A DNA stretch of 64,000 nucleotides from Alteromonadaceae bacterium Bs31 (GTDB lineage Bacteria; Pseudomonadota; Gammaproteobacteria; Pseudomonadales; Cellvibrionaceae). The DNA lies in NCBI GenBank assembly GCA_900177435.1, contig FXAI01000001.1:166039-230038 (forward strand). Reading direction: 5' to 3'. The first letter of the stretch is position 1. Each line of letters begins with the position of its first letter. Position numbers and translations under genes: made by a program. The notes under the pieces are model-generated. The model did not search any database and was not told the DNA's origin. It saw only the letters and a program-made list of their open reading frames with translations. Below are positions 27,251 to 36,863 of this stretch, piece by piece.

Positions 27251-29503
27251 ATGTCAAGACTGATTCACGACGAAAATGACGAGCAAAAAGAAACGGGCGC
27301 AGAAGGGGCACCCTTGTTGTTACCGCTTTCCAATTCTGCCGTAGTTGCTCATTTAAAAGCCTGTCAAAGTTTGGCTGCTGAACATTCACAGAAGGCTTTC
27401 CGAGATTACCTTAAGGCTCTGGATGATGCGCTTGTTGCTGAAATGGATAATGCCAAATCCAATCAGGAGTCCGCAGAGCTGGCGGAGGTTCAAAGCGCGT
27501 TTCGACAGAACTACCAAGAGCTGGAGCGCTATTTCTGCGGCTATCTCTCAGAAGGCTTTGTAAAGTTTAAAAAGCGTGAATTGCAAACCAATGTTGGCAG
27601 TGAGGCTGGTGATGAGTTGTCGTTGGTCGATAACGAAGACCTGGAAGAAACAATCGCAATATCCTCCATCACACAGCGAGCAGATTCCTATTTTGCTGAA
27701 CCTCTCTGGGCGCTGAATCAGCGCTTTGCTGTACTCAATGGCGGTGAGCATGTAACCGAGGCTTCTAACCCCGCTTCGCCTATACAGTTTTGTGAATCAT
27801 TGCGAAAAGCTTTAAAACTGGTGCCTCTGGACCCTAAAAGCAAGCAGTTAGCCTACAAAGTCTACGACGATGAACTCATCAAAATACTCAAGAATATTAC
27901 TGAAGAAGTTAATCAGTACCTCAAGCAGGTAGGGGTTCTGCCCCACCTGAAATACAGCATGCCCACCGGTAAGGCACCTGCTTCAGCCTTAAATAGTGAG
28001 TCTGAGCAAACAGTGGCTAATGAGGAAGACATTCAGGGCTTGCCTGATCCCAATTTGTCACCAGAGGAATACCAGCAAAGTTTGATGCAGGCAATTCGCG
28101 GTTTGCAAAGCCAAATGGTGCCCTCAGCGGTGGAAGGGCTTCCTCCCGGTGGAGTGGTTGTTTCATCTGAGGACTTAATGGGAGCTTTGCAAGCCTTACA
28201 GACATCGGAAACAAGAGCCGAGCTGGGGGAGCAGGGAGCTGTAGTTCCTATCGATGTTAGCGAGATTGTAGAGCGCCTCCATGAGCAATTAAAAGCGGAT
28301 GCCCAGGATGGCGAAGTCGATAAGAGCGACATGCAAACCATTGATCTGGTGGGTATGTTATTTGAGTACATGCTCAATGATGAAAACTTGCCAGACTCCA
28401 TTAAGGCCTTACTCAGTTATTTGCATACCCCTTTCTTAAAAATCGCTTTTATAGACCCAGGGTTTTTTGAGCAGGCAGAGCATCCCGCTCGCGTGTTATT
28501 GAATAACCTTGCAGAAGCTGGTGCACGCTGGGTAAGTAATGACGGTACTGCCCAGTACGACATGTACAACAAGATCAAAGATATTGTTGATCGAATTCTT
28601 AAAGAGTTCGATAACGATGTGAAAATCATTACTGAACTATTGCTCGAATTCAGCAGCTATACCAAAAATATTGTGCGCCGACAGGAGCTAATGGAGAAGC
28701 GTGCTACCGAAAAAGCTCAAGGCGAAGAAAAGCTGCGAGAGGTGAAGCTGCGAGTTAACGAAGAGATTCAGGGAAGAACCCATGGTAAGGAGCTGCCGTC
28801 TGCAATTTTATTGTTTTTGCTGCAGCCCTGGTCCGATTATCTCAGCTTCGCCTTGCTTCGTTACGGCGAGAAATCGGATAAATGGGGCAAAGCTCTCGCC
28901 ATAGTAGATGATGTACTCTGGTGCGTGGAGCCGAAAGAGAGCCCTGCGGACAAGAACCGCCAACTTGAAATTCATGATGATTTAATCGCCGCGATTGAGT
29001 CAGGTTTTGAAACCATTGGTTATGATCAGGCGAAAGGTAAAAAGCTCGTTGACGCGCTGTCATCCCTGATAAAGCTTGCGATGCAGAGCAAGAAAGCTGA
29101 ACCAGCGCCTCCACCCATGCGAGATAAGTTGGAGCGTATAGCGGCAGAAAAAGCGGGAACTAAAGACGCGAGTAACGACAGGCTTAGCCCAGAAGAAGAA
29201 CAAATGGTCGAAAGCTTGAAAATGATTGAGTTTGGTACCTGGTTTGAATTTGAAGGCGGTAAGCGACTGAAAGTGGCCTGGTATAACTCGCGCACCTCAC
29301 ACTACATGTTGGTGGACCAAATGGGTAAGCGGGTTGACATGATGTCTGGGCTGAAGCTCGCGCGCCAGATGATAGGCACTAAAGCGAAGATTATTTCAGG
29401 CAGCTCGAAACCTTTCTTTGAGCGAGCATTGGAAAATATTTTCCATAAGTTGAATGAAAAAGCAGAATTGAATAAACCTGGAGGTGAAAATGAAGCCAGC
29501 TGA
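27251..29503 (+). CDS. DUF1631 family protein (copy 2), coupled to a PilZ gene
   Basis: 750 residues, acidic and helical, with the same architecture as the gene at 1046-3322: helical N-terminal half, Pro/Gln/Ala linker, QAEHPARVLLNNLAEAG core motif, and a beta-rich C-terminal module (GTWFEFEGGKRLKVAWYN). The ATG at 27251 follows TAGGG at six bases; an upstream TTG lacks a ribosome site. Its end overlaps the next gene by 14 bases, implying coupled translation with a PilZ protein, so a link to cyclic-di-GMP signalling is plausible but not shown. Confidence 0.85.
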   Translation: MSRLIHDENDEQKETGAEGAPLLLPLSNSAVVAHLKACQSLAAEHSQKAFRDYLKALDDALVAEMDNAKSNQESAELAEVQSAFRQNYQELERYFCGYLSEGFVKFKKRELQTNVGSEAGDELSLVDNEDLEETIAISSITQRADSYFAEPLWALNQRFAVLNGGEHVTEASNPASPIQFCESLRKALKLVPLDPKSKQLAYKVYDDELIKILKNITEEVNQYLKQVGVLPHLKYSMPTGKAPASALNSESEQTVANEEDIQGLPDPNLSPEEYQQSLMQAIRGLQSQMVPSAVEGLPPGGVVVSSEDLMGALQALQTSETRAELGEQGAVVPIDVSEIVERLHEQLKADAQDGEVDKSDMQTIDLVGMLFEYMLNDENLPDSIKALLSYLHTPFLKIAFIDPGFFEQAEHPARVLLNNLAEAGARWVSNDGTAQYDMYNKIKDIVDRILKEFDNDVKIITELLLEFSSYTKNIVRRQELMEKRATEKAQGEEKLREVKLRVNEEIQGRTHGKELPSAILLFLLQPWSDYLSFALLRYGEKSDKWGKALAIVDDVLWCVEPKESPADKNRQLEIHDDLIAAIESGFETIGYDQAKGKKLVDALSSLIKLAMQSKKAEPAPPPMRDKLERIAAEKAGTKDASNDRLSPEEEQMVESLKMIEFGTWFEFEGGKRLKVAWYNSRTSHYMLVDQMGKRVDMMSGLKLARQMIGTKAKIISGSSKPFFERALENIFHKLNEKAELNKPGGENEAS

Positions 29504-29840
29504 GGGTGAAAGCCGCCGCTTGGAAAGAGCGGGAGTACAGCAGGTAATCACAGTTCGTGACGTGCTAAGGGATATTGAAATAGGCCGAATTGTGAATTTA
29601 CATGAGGAAGGCTTCATGCTGATAGGCGGTGATAGCGTTAAAGAAAACTGCTTATATCAAACACAATTTGTGTTGTCTGCCCCAGTTGAAGGGCGTTCCA
29701 CATTAAGTATTGGGGCTGAGTGTCTTTGGGTGCGGGAAACTGTTGGCGATGACCGCAATTGGGCCGGTTTTCATATTCTCGATATGGCTCCGGAAGATTT
29801 GGGTGTAATTGTAAAGCTCAAAAGTCAGATAGACGATTGA
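29490..29840 (+). CDS. PilZ-domain protein
   Basis: 116 residues. RRLER at 9-13 supplies the RxxxR half of the cyclic-di-GMP site, and NLHEEG at 36-41 stands where [D/N]xSxxG is expected, with His in place of Ser. The rest has the alternating strands of the PilZ barrel and a C-terminal helix. The ATG at 29490 has GGAGGTG close upstream; a GTG at 29484 is the alternative. Cyclic-di-GMP binding is likely but the Ser-to-His change weakens it. It stops 12 bases from the convergent hemL. Confidence 0.8.
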   Translation: MKPAEGESRRLERAGVQQVITVRDVLRDIEIGRIVNLHEEGFMLIGGDSVKENCLYQTQFVLSAPVEGRSTLSIGAECLWVRETVGDDRNWAGFHILDMAPEDLGVIVKLKSQIDD

Positions 29841-29852
29841 GCTTTTTGATGC

Positions 29853-31136
29853 CTATAGCCTGGAAAAAGTTTTGCGTGCTGCTTCTAAGGTAAAGTCGAT
29901 ATCGGCATCGCTGTGTGCTGAGGACATAAACGCGGCCTCATAAGATGCTGGGGCCAGATAAACCCCCGCTTCCAGCATGCCGTGAAAAAATCTATTGAAG
30001 CGTTCGGTATTGCAATTCATCACCTGCTGATAATTACTCACCTGCTGCTCCTCCGTAAAGAAACCTCCCCACATACTGCCTACATGGTTGGTCGTAAATG
30101 GAATGCCGCTTTCATCTGCAATTGCTCTTAGGCCTGTTACCAGCCTGTTGGTGCGATCAAACAGTGGCGAGTAAAAGCCATCTGTGGCTATTTTTTCCAC
30201 GGTGCTCAGACCCGCGGCCATCGCGATAGGGTTGCCCGACAATGTTCCTGCCTGATACACAGGGCCCACCGGCGCAATAAAATTCATAATATCTTCTTTG
30301 CCACCGAAAGACCCAACGGGCATGCCGCCACCGATCACTTTGCCCAGAGTTGTCAGGTCGGGTTGAATACCATAGTAACCTTGTGCGCCTGTTAAGCCGA
30401 GGCGAAACCCCGTCATCACTTCATCAAATATCAGCACGGCGCCAGCTTTTGTGCACTGCTCTCTGAGTTCCTCTAGAAAACCCTGTTGAGGAGGAATGCA
30501 GTTCATATTGCCTGCAACCGGCTCAACAATGACACAGGCAATGGTATCTCCTTTGGCGGCGAATAATTCTTTAACTTGTTCTGCATTGTTGTAGCTCAGG
30601 GTGATGGTGTGCTCCGCCAAGTTTGCCGGTACGCCAGGAGAGCTGGGCACTCCAAACGTAAGTGCGCCACTGCCGGCTTTTACCAACAGGGAGTCTGAGT
30701 GGCCGTGATAACAGCCTTCAAACTTGACGATATTATCTCGGCCAGTGTAACCGCGAGCCAGGCGAATTGCGCTCATAGTGGCCTCGGTACCTGAGCTCAC
30801 AAAGCGAATTTTATCCATGCCGGGCATGATTTCGCAGATTTTTTCCGCCAGTGTTGTTTCAATCTCTGTAGGCGCTCCAAAGCTCAAGCCTTGCTGCAGC
30901 GCTTGGCTCACGGCGGCTAACACCTCATCATCGGCATGGCCCAGTATCATCGGGCCCCATGACAGTACATAGTCTACGTAGCGTTTGTCATCGATGTCGT
31001 AGAGGTAAGCACCCTTGGCTCGCTTTACAAAAACAGGGCTGCCGCCCACGGCTTTAAAAGCGCGAACCGGTGAATTTACCCCGCCGGGAATGGTTTTTTG
31101 TGCGCGTTCAAAGGCGCTGATCATAGAGTTGGTCAT
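29853..31136 (-). CDS. hemL: Glutamate-1-semialdehyde 2,1-aminomutase
   Basis: A PLP enzyme forming 5-aminolevulinate in the C5 haem pathway. The 427-residue product has [17 protein letters not shown] at the N-terminus, the [20 protein letters not shown] motif, and the PLP lysine in [17 protein letters not shown]. Length is standard. It ends a minus-strand run clcA-hemJ-thiD-hemL, with 27 bases after thiD. Confidence 0.97.
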   Translation of the reverse strand: MTNSMISAFERAQKTIPGGVNSPVRAFKAVGGSPVFVKRAKGAYLYDIDDKRYVDYVLSWGPMILGHADDEVLAAVSQALQQGLSFGAPTEIETTLAEKICEIMPGMDKIRFVSSGTEATMSAIRLARGYTGRDNIVKFEGCYHGHSDSLLVKAGSGALTFGVPSSPGVPANLAEHTITLSYNNAEQVKELFAAKGDTIACVIVEPVAGNMNCIPPQQGFLEELREQCTKAGAVLIFDEVMTGFRLGLTGAQGYYGIQPDLTTLGKVIGGGMPVGSFGGKEDIMNFIAPVGPVYQAGTLSGNPIAMAAGLSTVEKIATDGFYSPLFDRTNRLVTGLRAIADESGIPFTTNHVGSMWGGFFTEEQQVSNYQQVMNCNTERFNRFFHGMLEAGVYLAPASYEAAFMSSAHSDADIDFTLEAARKTFSRL

Positions 31137-31163
31137 TATTTAATACATCAGATGTGGAAAGGG

Positions 31164-32003
31164 TCAGTGACTTTTTCGAGTCGTTTTTTGTTCAAGGGAT
31201 TCTATATTTTTATCCGCCCAAAAAAAACGGTGGGGAGTTCGCGTATTGAAACCCAGGCTGCGGGACAGGCGCATGGTCTGCCAAGTAAAATCCTGCGCTT
31301 GTGATAATGCCATTAAGGCTTCGCCACCATGAGCCACGTAGGCACAGCAGCTCATCGCCAGAGTACTGCTTGCTCCGTGGCAGGTTGGTGGCTCCTGTTC
31401 CCAAGTATATTGCTGTAACAAGCCTTTCTTGGAAAAGCTGCTGTTTTGAAAACTGGGCTGTTGCTGGCCTGTTCCAGTTATCAGGGCAAACTCACAGCCG
31501 GTGCTGGTAATCGCCTGGGCGGTTGTGGCCAGTGTGTCAGATTCTTGGGACACCTTGCGCGCTTCATAGAGAGAGAAAATACCGATTGTTAAGTGGGGAG
31601 CGATGAGGGACAAAAAAGCTGCCGGCAGGTCACTTTGAACCGTTTCATCTTTGTCCCACAAATACAGTGCCGGGTGAGCCACTACAGGCAGGCTTGGGTA
31701 GTCGCGCAATATCGTATGCACAGCTTCAGTATTTGTTACCGACCCTAAAAAGCCGATTTTAATGGCTGCTACCTGCATATTCTCCAGCACAGAGCGAGCC
31801 TGGGCGATCACCAGAGTGGCATCAATAGGCTTAGATTCTGTATTGGAGCCTGCGCCAGCGGAAGCCAGTGTTGTGGCTATTGGCGAACAGTGGCAGCCCA
31901 GGCTGGCGGCGGTTTCAATGTCGGCTTGCAGGCCCCCGGAACCGGATGGGTCCAGGGCGCCGAGGGCGAGAATGACGGGCGGATTGGAGCTTCCAGTAAT
32001 CAT
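31164..32003 (-). CDS. thiD: Hydroxymethylpyrimidine/phosphomethylpyrimidine kinase-like protein
   Basis: 279 residues of the ThiD ribokinase-like fold: ALGALDPSGSGGLQADIETAASLG at the N-terminus, IKIGFLGS, and a C-terminal loop. ThiD phosphorylates HMP and HMP-P in thiamine synthesis. The C-terminal anion-hole motif, normally HGTGCTLS, reads HGASSTLA here, so the usual Cys is replaced by Ser. The N-terminal GxDxSGGAG motif is also loosened. It may be a slow or repurposed enzyme. No thiE lies beside it, unlike Pseudomonas. No TPP riboswitch was seen. Confidence 0.8.
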   Translation of the reverse strand: MITGSSNPPVILALGALDPSGSGGLQADIETAASLGCHCSPIATTLASAGAGSNTESKPIDATLVIAQARSVLENMQVAAIKIGFLGSVTNTEAVHTILRDYPSLPVVAHPALYLWDKDETVQSDLPAAFLSLIAPHLTIGIFSLYEARKVSQESDTLATTAQAITSTGCEFALITGTGQQQPSFQNSSFSKKGLLQQYTWEQEPPTCHGASSTLAMSCCAYVAHGGEALMALSQAQDFTWQTMRLSRSLGFNTRTPHRFFWADKNIESLEQKTTRKSH

Positions 32004-32077
32004 AAGCGGCTTCTATTCCATGTAGGCTCAGCGAGTCTAGCATATGATGGGCTTATGTCTGTTAATTTACATGCCAG

Positions 32078-32503
32078 CTACGCGGGTTGTCTAAGTACCA
32101 CAAGAAAGACACAGGCTAACAAAATGAGCGTAGGCACTTCATTGAAGTAGCGAAAGAATTTGTGGCTGTGCGTGCAACTGTCACTTTTAAAGCGCTTTAG
32201 AAAATAGCCGCACATATGGTGATAGCCGATGAGAATTACCACCAGTGCCATCTTTATCCAGAACCAGGTACTGGAAAGGTAGTATTCCCAAGCATAATGT
32301 ATCGCCCATAAGCCAAAAATAACCGTTGCGATTAGCGAGGGGGTACCGATGCCGTAGTAGAGCCGCCGCTCCATTATTTTGAACTGGTCTTTAATGGCCT
32401 GATTGTCGCTCATGGCGTGATAGACAAAAAGACGGGGTAAATAAAAAAGTACAGCAAACCAGCAGACAACAGCAATAATATGTATGGCTTTAACCCACAG
32501 CAC
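32078..32503 (-). CDS. hemJ: Protoporphyrinogen IX oxidase HemJ
   Basis: 141 residues with four membrane helices. MLWVKAIHIIAVVCWFAVLFYLPRLF holds the conserved His and the FYLPRL motif; ERRLYYGIGTPS and KMALVVILIGYHHMCGYF carry the other conserved His/Arg/Lys positions. HemJ oxidises protoporphyrinogen in bacteria without HemG/HemY. It overlaps clcA by 14 bases and precedes thiD and hemL, so two haem genes sit in one run. Confidence 0.9.
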   Translation of the reverse strand: MLWVKAIHIIAVVCWFAVLFYLPRLFVYHAMSDNQAIKDQFKIMERRLYYGIGTPSLIATVIFGLWAIHYAWEYYLSSTWFWIKMALVVILIGYHHMCGYFLKRFKSDSCTHSHKFFRYFNEVPTLILLACVFLVVLRQPA

Positions 32504-34301
32504 GGGTGAACTCCTTTGGTTGATAGTAGTTTTGAATAGCCGCCAGTGTAATTATGCCGTGTACATCCCCTGTTAGCGGTGAATACACTTTGGATACGTA
32601 AAGCGCATCGCTGCCAGAGGTTTTTAAGGCATCCAGAGCTTCTACCAGATTAGCGCCATCGTGTATTGGGCTCACACTGATACGGCGGCCTGCTATTTCC
32701 GCCAGGGCGAATTCTTGAACCTGTTCAATATCTTCATCTTCTTTTTCATCCATGGGCTTTTCGATAGCGGTTGCCAGATCCGCTGCTCTCAGCGCAAACT
32801 TTTGGTTTTCATGTTCATACACAACCCACATTGGTTTTTTCTTAAGCAGCCGTTCTGCTTCACTTTTTTCAATGGAGGGCGCGGCATTTACAAAGCGAGG
32901 GTCCATGATACTGCGCACGCCTGCGCGGCGAAGCGCCTGCACCGCCGGGCCAAAATCTATGTCTCTGCCACTGTGTTTAAGCTGTTGTATAAACAAACTG
33001 TTCAGGCGAAAAAACTGCCGGGTACTTACGCAACTGACTACTATTACCAGCATTGCCGGGAAGATCATGTTGGGGTTGTAACTTAGCTCGAGTACTGCAA
33101 CAAGGGCTGCAAGTGGAGCGTTGAGTGCTGCTGCCATCATGCCTGTCATTCCTATCACTACATAGAACGTTGGATTGGTATCCAAAGAGGGTACCAGCAT
33201 GTTGAGCAGCAAGCCCATCGCCCCGCCGATACAGGCGCCAATGACCAGCAGAGGGCCAATAACGCCCCCAGGAATACCGAGACCAATCACCACGGGTGTA
33301 ACAGCCAGTTTGGCAACCGCGATAATTACCAGGCTGATGATAAGCAGTTCGCCCGCAAGTGCAGCATTCACCGTGTCGTAACCCAAGCCCATAATCTCTG
33401 GCACGAAGGCCGCAACGATGGCGGTTAGCAGGCCCGCCACAAGTAAGCGAACATAAATAGAGTGCTGATTAAACTTTAGCGCGAAAATATTCAGATGGAT
33501 GTACATAGCTGCGCAGACGGAGATCACTAAACCAACAAGCACCATGTAGGGTAGTTCCATCAGGCTGCTCATATCGCTACTGCCCATCAACAAGCCCTGC
33601 TCACCAAAAGCGGCCTGACTCAGTGCCGTTCCCATCACGGATGCCAGAATGACTGGCACAAAACCAACGATGGTGTATTCCAATACGATAACTTCCATGG
33701 CGAAGATAACCCCCGCCATAGGTGTATCAAAAGAGGCCGCAATAGCGGAGGCTACACCGCAGCCAATAAGGGTATGCATGCTGTTGTTTGGCAGTTTCAT
33801 CCACTGCCCCAGCTGGCTGGCTGCGCCGGCGCCGAGGTGCACCGCTGGTCCCTCCCGACCCACAGACTGGCCGCTGACCAGAGCGATCACTGCGGCAAAA
33901 AATTGCACTATCCAGTTTCCCAGCGGGAGTTTGCCTTGATGATTATGCAGCCGATCTAGTACGTGAGCGACACTGGTTTCGCCGTGTTTTTTACCTGCAA
34001 GTTTTAGCAGCAGCGCGAGGAGAAATATTCCAGCGAAAATGAACAGAAAACGGTCAGCGATAGAAAGGGCTTCGAAGTTGTCTGGGTGCCCTGCAATTAA
34101 GAAGTTTAAGGGGGTGTCGATTAAGTACCTGAATAGAACGATGATTGCTCCAGTGAATAGGCCAACCAAAAAACCTAGCAGGGTGAGTTGAGGGAGAGCA
34201 TCGAAGTAGGAGAGGGAGTGACGAAAGTCGTTTGCGTGGCGATTTATGCGAGCGTTGAAGAGATTAGCAGGTTTCTGCGCGCTATTTTTCTCTTTCGGCA
34301 T
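32490..34301 (-). CDS. ClC-family chloride channel/antiporter with CBS pair
   Basis: 603 residues. Residues 45-440 hold the ClC membrane core with GREGPAVHLGAGAASQLGQ (gating Glu present) and GLGIPGGVIGPLLVIGACIG. The first selectivity segment, normally GSGIP, reads GETSVAH here, as in some proteobacterial relatives. The C-terminal 150 residues contain two CBS-like modules, expected to bind adenine nucleotides and set gating. Whether it is a channel or a Cl/H exchanger cannot be decided by eye. Divergent from argC. Confidence 0.88.
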   Translation of the reverse strand: MPKEKNSAQKPANLFNARINRHANDFRHSLSYFDALPQLTLLGFLVGLFTGAIIVLFRYLIDTPLNFLIAGHPDNFEALSIADRFLFIFAGIFLLALLLKLAGKKHGETSVAHVLDRLHNHQGKLPLGNWIVQFFAAVIALVSGQSVGREGPAVHLGAGAASQLGQWMKLPNNSMHTLIGCGVASAIAASFDTPMAGVIFAMEVIVLEYTIVGFVPVILASVMGTALSQAAFGEQGLLMGSSDMSSLMELPYMVLVGLVISVCAAMYIHLNIFALKFNQHSIYVRLLVAGLLTAIVAAFVPEIMGLGYDTVNAALAGELLIISLVIIAVAKLAVTPVVIGLGIPGGVIGPLLVIGACIGGAMGLLLNMLVPSLDTNPTFYVVIGMTGMMAAALNAPLAALVAVLELSYNPNMIFPAMLVIVVSCVSTRQFFRLNSLFIQQLKHSGRDIDFGPAVQALRRAGVRSIMDPRFVNAAPSIEKSEAERLLKKKPMWVVYEHENQKFALRAADLATAIEKPMDEKEDEDIEQVQEFALAEIAGRRISVSPIHDGANLVEALDALKTSGSDALYVSKVYSPLTGDVHGIITLAAIQNYYQPKEFTRAVG

Positions 34302-34557
34302 CTTCTGTTTATCCTCACCAGGAGCTTTGCTCCCTTTTGCTTTTACGTAAACGACCTTATCATACGCAGCTTGGGCCTGTTAATACTAATTTAATCTACT
34401 CTGCTGCAGCCACAATACCGCGTTCAAGGCGGATGGTTTAAGCAAAAAGACCTCGTGCTAAATGCCTTCCTGTTTGAAAATACAGGCTCTAGCAGAGCAG
34501 TTTAAAATTAGTATTCACAGGTTCTATTCAAAATTGGAAAGATGTGGAGCGAGAGTT

Positions 34558-35598
34558 GTGATTAAAACGGGCATTGTTGGAGGTACGGGTTATACGGGGG
34601 TGGAACTGCTGAGGTTATTGGCTGTTCACCCACAAGCGAGCGTTGAGGTAATTACCTCTCGCGGGGAGGCCGGTCGATCTGTAGCCGACTTATTTCCAAA
34701 TTTACGCGGTCATTATGATCTTCGTTTCACCGAGCCAGACGTCAAGGCTTTGTGTCAGTGCGATGTGGTTTTTTTCGCTACACCCCATGGCGTTGCTCAG
34801 TCGATGATGAAAGAATTGTACGACGCAGGCGTTCGTGTAATTGATTTGTCAGCGGATTTCCGAATTAAAAACATCGCCACCTGGGAGCAGTGGTATGGTC
34901 AGTCCCATGCTTGTCCCGAGTTGGTGGAATCAGCGGTGTACGGTTTGCCCGAGGTGAATCGCGAACAAATTAAAACCGCGCAGTTGATTGCCTGTCCTGG
35001 CTGCTACCCCACATCCATTCAGTTGGGGTTTCTTCCCTTGCTGGAGCAAAACCTGGTGGATAGTGAAAACCTCATTGCCAACGCAGCGTCGGGTATCAGT
35101 GGCGCCGGGCGACAAGGCAAAGTGGATTTGCTGCTGGCTGAAGCCAGTGACAGCTTCAAGGCTTATGGTGTGGCTGGTCATCGTCATTTGCCAGAAATTG
35201 AACAGGGTTTACGCGCAATTCAGTCTGAGGCCTGTGCGCCTGCAAAACTCACTTTTGTGCCTCATCTGCTGCCGACCATCAGAGGTATTCACTCAACGCT
35301 TTATGCAAAGCTGAAAGTGGAAGGGGGCGATTTGCAAAAGCTGTATGAGCAGCGTTTCCAGGGGGAAGCCTTTGTTGACGTGCTGCCTTTGGGAACCTTT
35401 CCGCAAACCCGCACTGTAAAAAGTACAAATGTTTGTCGCATGTCTATTATTGAACCACAAGCGAATGGAACGGTCGTGGTAATGTCGGTAATCGACAACC
35501 TCACCAAGGGTGCCTCCGGTCAGGGCATTCAAAACATGAATATCATGTTTGATCAAGAAGAAACGCTGGGGTTGAGTGCACCTGCACTCTTGCCATAA
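34558..35598 (+). CDS. argC: N-acetyl-gamma-glutamyl-phosphate reductase
   Basis: NADPH-dependent third step of arginine synthesis. The 346-residue product starts at a GTG ([21 protein letters not shown]) seven bases after GGAG. An open frame runs back to 34462 but adds nothing family-like. It has the GGTGYTG dinucleotide loop (8-14), the catalytic Cys149 in CPGCYPTS, and the [11 protein letters not shown] segment with the active His. Length is standard. Order argC-DUF6776-bactofilin-erpA is as in Pseudomonas. argJ lies at the far end of this window. Confidence 0.95.
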   Translation: MIKTGIVGGTGYTGVELLRLLAVHPQASVEVITSRGEAGRSVADLFPNLRGHYDLRFTEPDVKALCQCDVVFFATPHGVAQSMMKELYDAGVRVIDLSADFRIKNIATWEQWYGQSHACPELVESAVYGLPEVNREQIKTAQLIACPGCYPTSIQLGFLPLLEQNLVDSENLIANAASGISGAGRQGKVDLLLAEASDSFKAYGVAGHRHLPEIEQGLRAIQSEACAPAKLTFVPHLLPTIRGIHSTLYAKLKVEGGDLQKLYEQRFQGEAFVDVLPLGTFPQTRTVKSTNVCRMSIIEPQANGTVVVMSVIDNLTKGASGQGIQNMNIMFDQEETLGLSAPALLP

Positions 35599-35622
35599 AG
35601 CCAATAATTCGGAGGCGAGCCC

Positions 35623-36363
35623 ATGACTGTAGTAAAAGGGAGTAAGCAATATCCCTTAAAAATCGTTAAATATCGCCCCTGGCGAAGGGCGGCCGGTATT
35701 GTTGTGGCCTCCTTCTGCCTGGTGGCCGGAGTTTTTGCCAGCTATTACATCGGCCACCGAGAGGGCATGGCAGGGCAAGAGCAGGCTTTGCTGGATGTGG
35801 CGCGCTTGGAGAAAGAGCTTTCTTCGAATGCGCGAGCCATGGAAGATCTAAAGCAGCAAAATGCCAACCTTAACCTGGGTGCAGTGGTGGACCGGCAAGC
35901 CAGTGAGGGGGTGCGTCAGGAAGTTATTTCTCTAAAGGATGAACTAGCCAAGTTACAGGAGGAGAACAGCTTTTACCGCAACTTGATGGCACCGACTGGC
36001 AATAAGCGAGGTTTGACCTTCGGTGCGGTGGAAATTGTGGATACCGATACGCCACGCAGTTATCAATTTAAAGTTGTTATGCAGCAGTTGGCCACCAACC
36101 ACCAGCTTTTGAACGGCACGCTCAGTTTTAATGTGATTGGAAAGCTAGATGGTTTGGATGCAAGCTTTTCCTTGAATCAGCTTTCCGAGCAAGTCAGCAG
36201 TGATACGATAAGATTGCGCTTCAAATATTTTCAGACCGTGCAGGGGCAGCTATCGCTGCCAGTGGGGTTTGAGCCCGAACGTATTGAGTTGGTGGCTAAA
36301 ACCACCGGTAATAAGCCCGTTACAGCAGAAAAACGCTTTGGCTGGTTGGTCGAGGAGGCCTGA
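35623..36363 (+). CDS. DUF6776-type membrane-anchored coiled-coil protein
   Basis: 246 residues. A basic N-terminus is followed by one membrane helix (about 26-46, GIVVASFCLVAGVFASYYIG), then a coiled coil from about 55 to 125 (LEKELSSNARAMEDLKQQ...LAKLQEENSFY), and a beta-rich C-terminal domain. No known catalytic motif. It lies between argC and the bactofilin gene in the conserved order, which suggests an envelope or shape role together with the bactofilin; this is an inference. The membrane helix would place the C-terminal domain in the periplasm. Confidence 0.8.
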   Translation: MTVVKGSKQYPLKIVKYRPWRRAAGIVVASFCLVAGVFASYYIGHREGMAGQEQALLDVARLEKELSSNARAMEDLKQQNANLNLGAVVDRQASEGVRQEVISLKDELAKLQEENSFYRNLMAPTGNKRGLTFGAVEIVDTDTPRSYQFKVVMQQLATNHQLLNGTLSFNVIGKLDGLDASFSLNQLSEQVSSDTIRLRFKYFQTVQGQLSLPVGFEPERIELVAKTTGNKPVTAEKRFGWLVEEA

Positions 36364-36367
36364 TAGA

Positions 36368-36793
36368 ATGAGCATGTTTCAAAAGAAGAACGATAACCCC
36401 TTTGCAAAGGGCGGGCATACCATACTAGACAATGCGCTAGAAATTGTTGGCGATGTTCACTTTGCAGGTGAACTCGATATAGAAGGGACCGTAAAAGGGA
36501 ATATTATTGCTCAGTCGCCCACCGAAGCGCTTGTTCAGGTTCGGCCTCTGGGGCAGGTAATTGGCGAAATTCATGCGCCTAAGGTGATCATAAATGGCCT
36601 GGTGCAGGGAGATGTCTACTGCTCTACGCACCTTGAGCTACTCGCCAACGCAGTCGTTAACGGCAATGTTCACTACAAGGTCATCGAGATGGTTAAGGGG
36701 GCTCAGGTGAATGGCAGTTTGATGCATATTGTGGAAGAGCAGCAGAATGTGGTCGAAGAGGACACAGAGCAAGCCCTGGGCAAGACCACATGA
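36368..36793 (+). CDS. Bactofilin (polymer-forming cytoskeletal protein)
   Basis: 141 residues made of short beta repeats (DVHFAGELDIEGTVKGNII, GQVIGEIHAPKVIINGLVQGDVYC, VNGNVHYKVIEMVKGAQVNGSL), the right-handed beta helix of the DUF583/bactofilin family. Bactofilins self-assemble into filaments without nucleotide and organise envelope enzymes. A longer frame opens at 36269, but the ATG at 36368 follows GGAGG and starts MSMFQKK. It follows the coiled-coil gene by 4 bases. Confidence 0.92.
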   Translation: MSMFQKKNDNPFAKGGHTILDNALEIVGDVHFAGELDIEGTVKGNIIAQSPTEALVQVRPLGQVIGEIHAPKVIINGLVQGDVYCSTHLELLANAVVNGNVHYKVIEMVKGAQVNGSLMHIVEEQQNVVEEDTEQALGKTT

Positions 36794-36798
36794 TGTTA

Positions 36799-36832
36799 AT
36801 ACTTGACTAATTTGCTAGGTTAATTGGATAAT
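36799..36832 (+). promoter_or_regulatory. erpA promoter with IscR type 1-like box
   Basis: TTGACT (36803-36808) and GATAAT (36827-36832) are 18 bases apart. The 25 bases 36799-36823 fit about 20 positions of the IscR type 1 consensus as I recall it, with the left half ATACTTGACT complete. The box covers the -35 and most of the spacer, where [2Fe-2S]-IscR would repress. The iscR gene is not in this window. Confidence 0.5.
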
Positions 36833-36863
36833 TTCCTACCCTACTAAGAGTTGTATATGAGCC

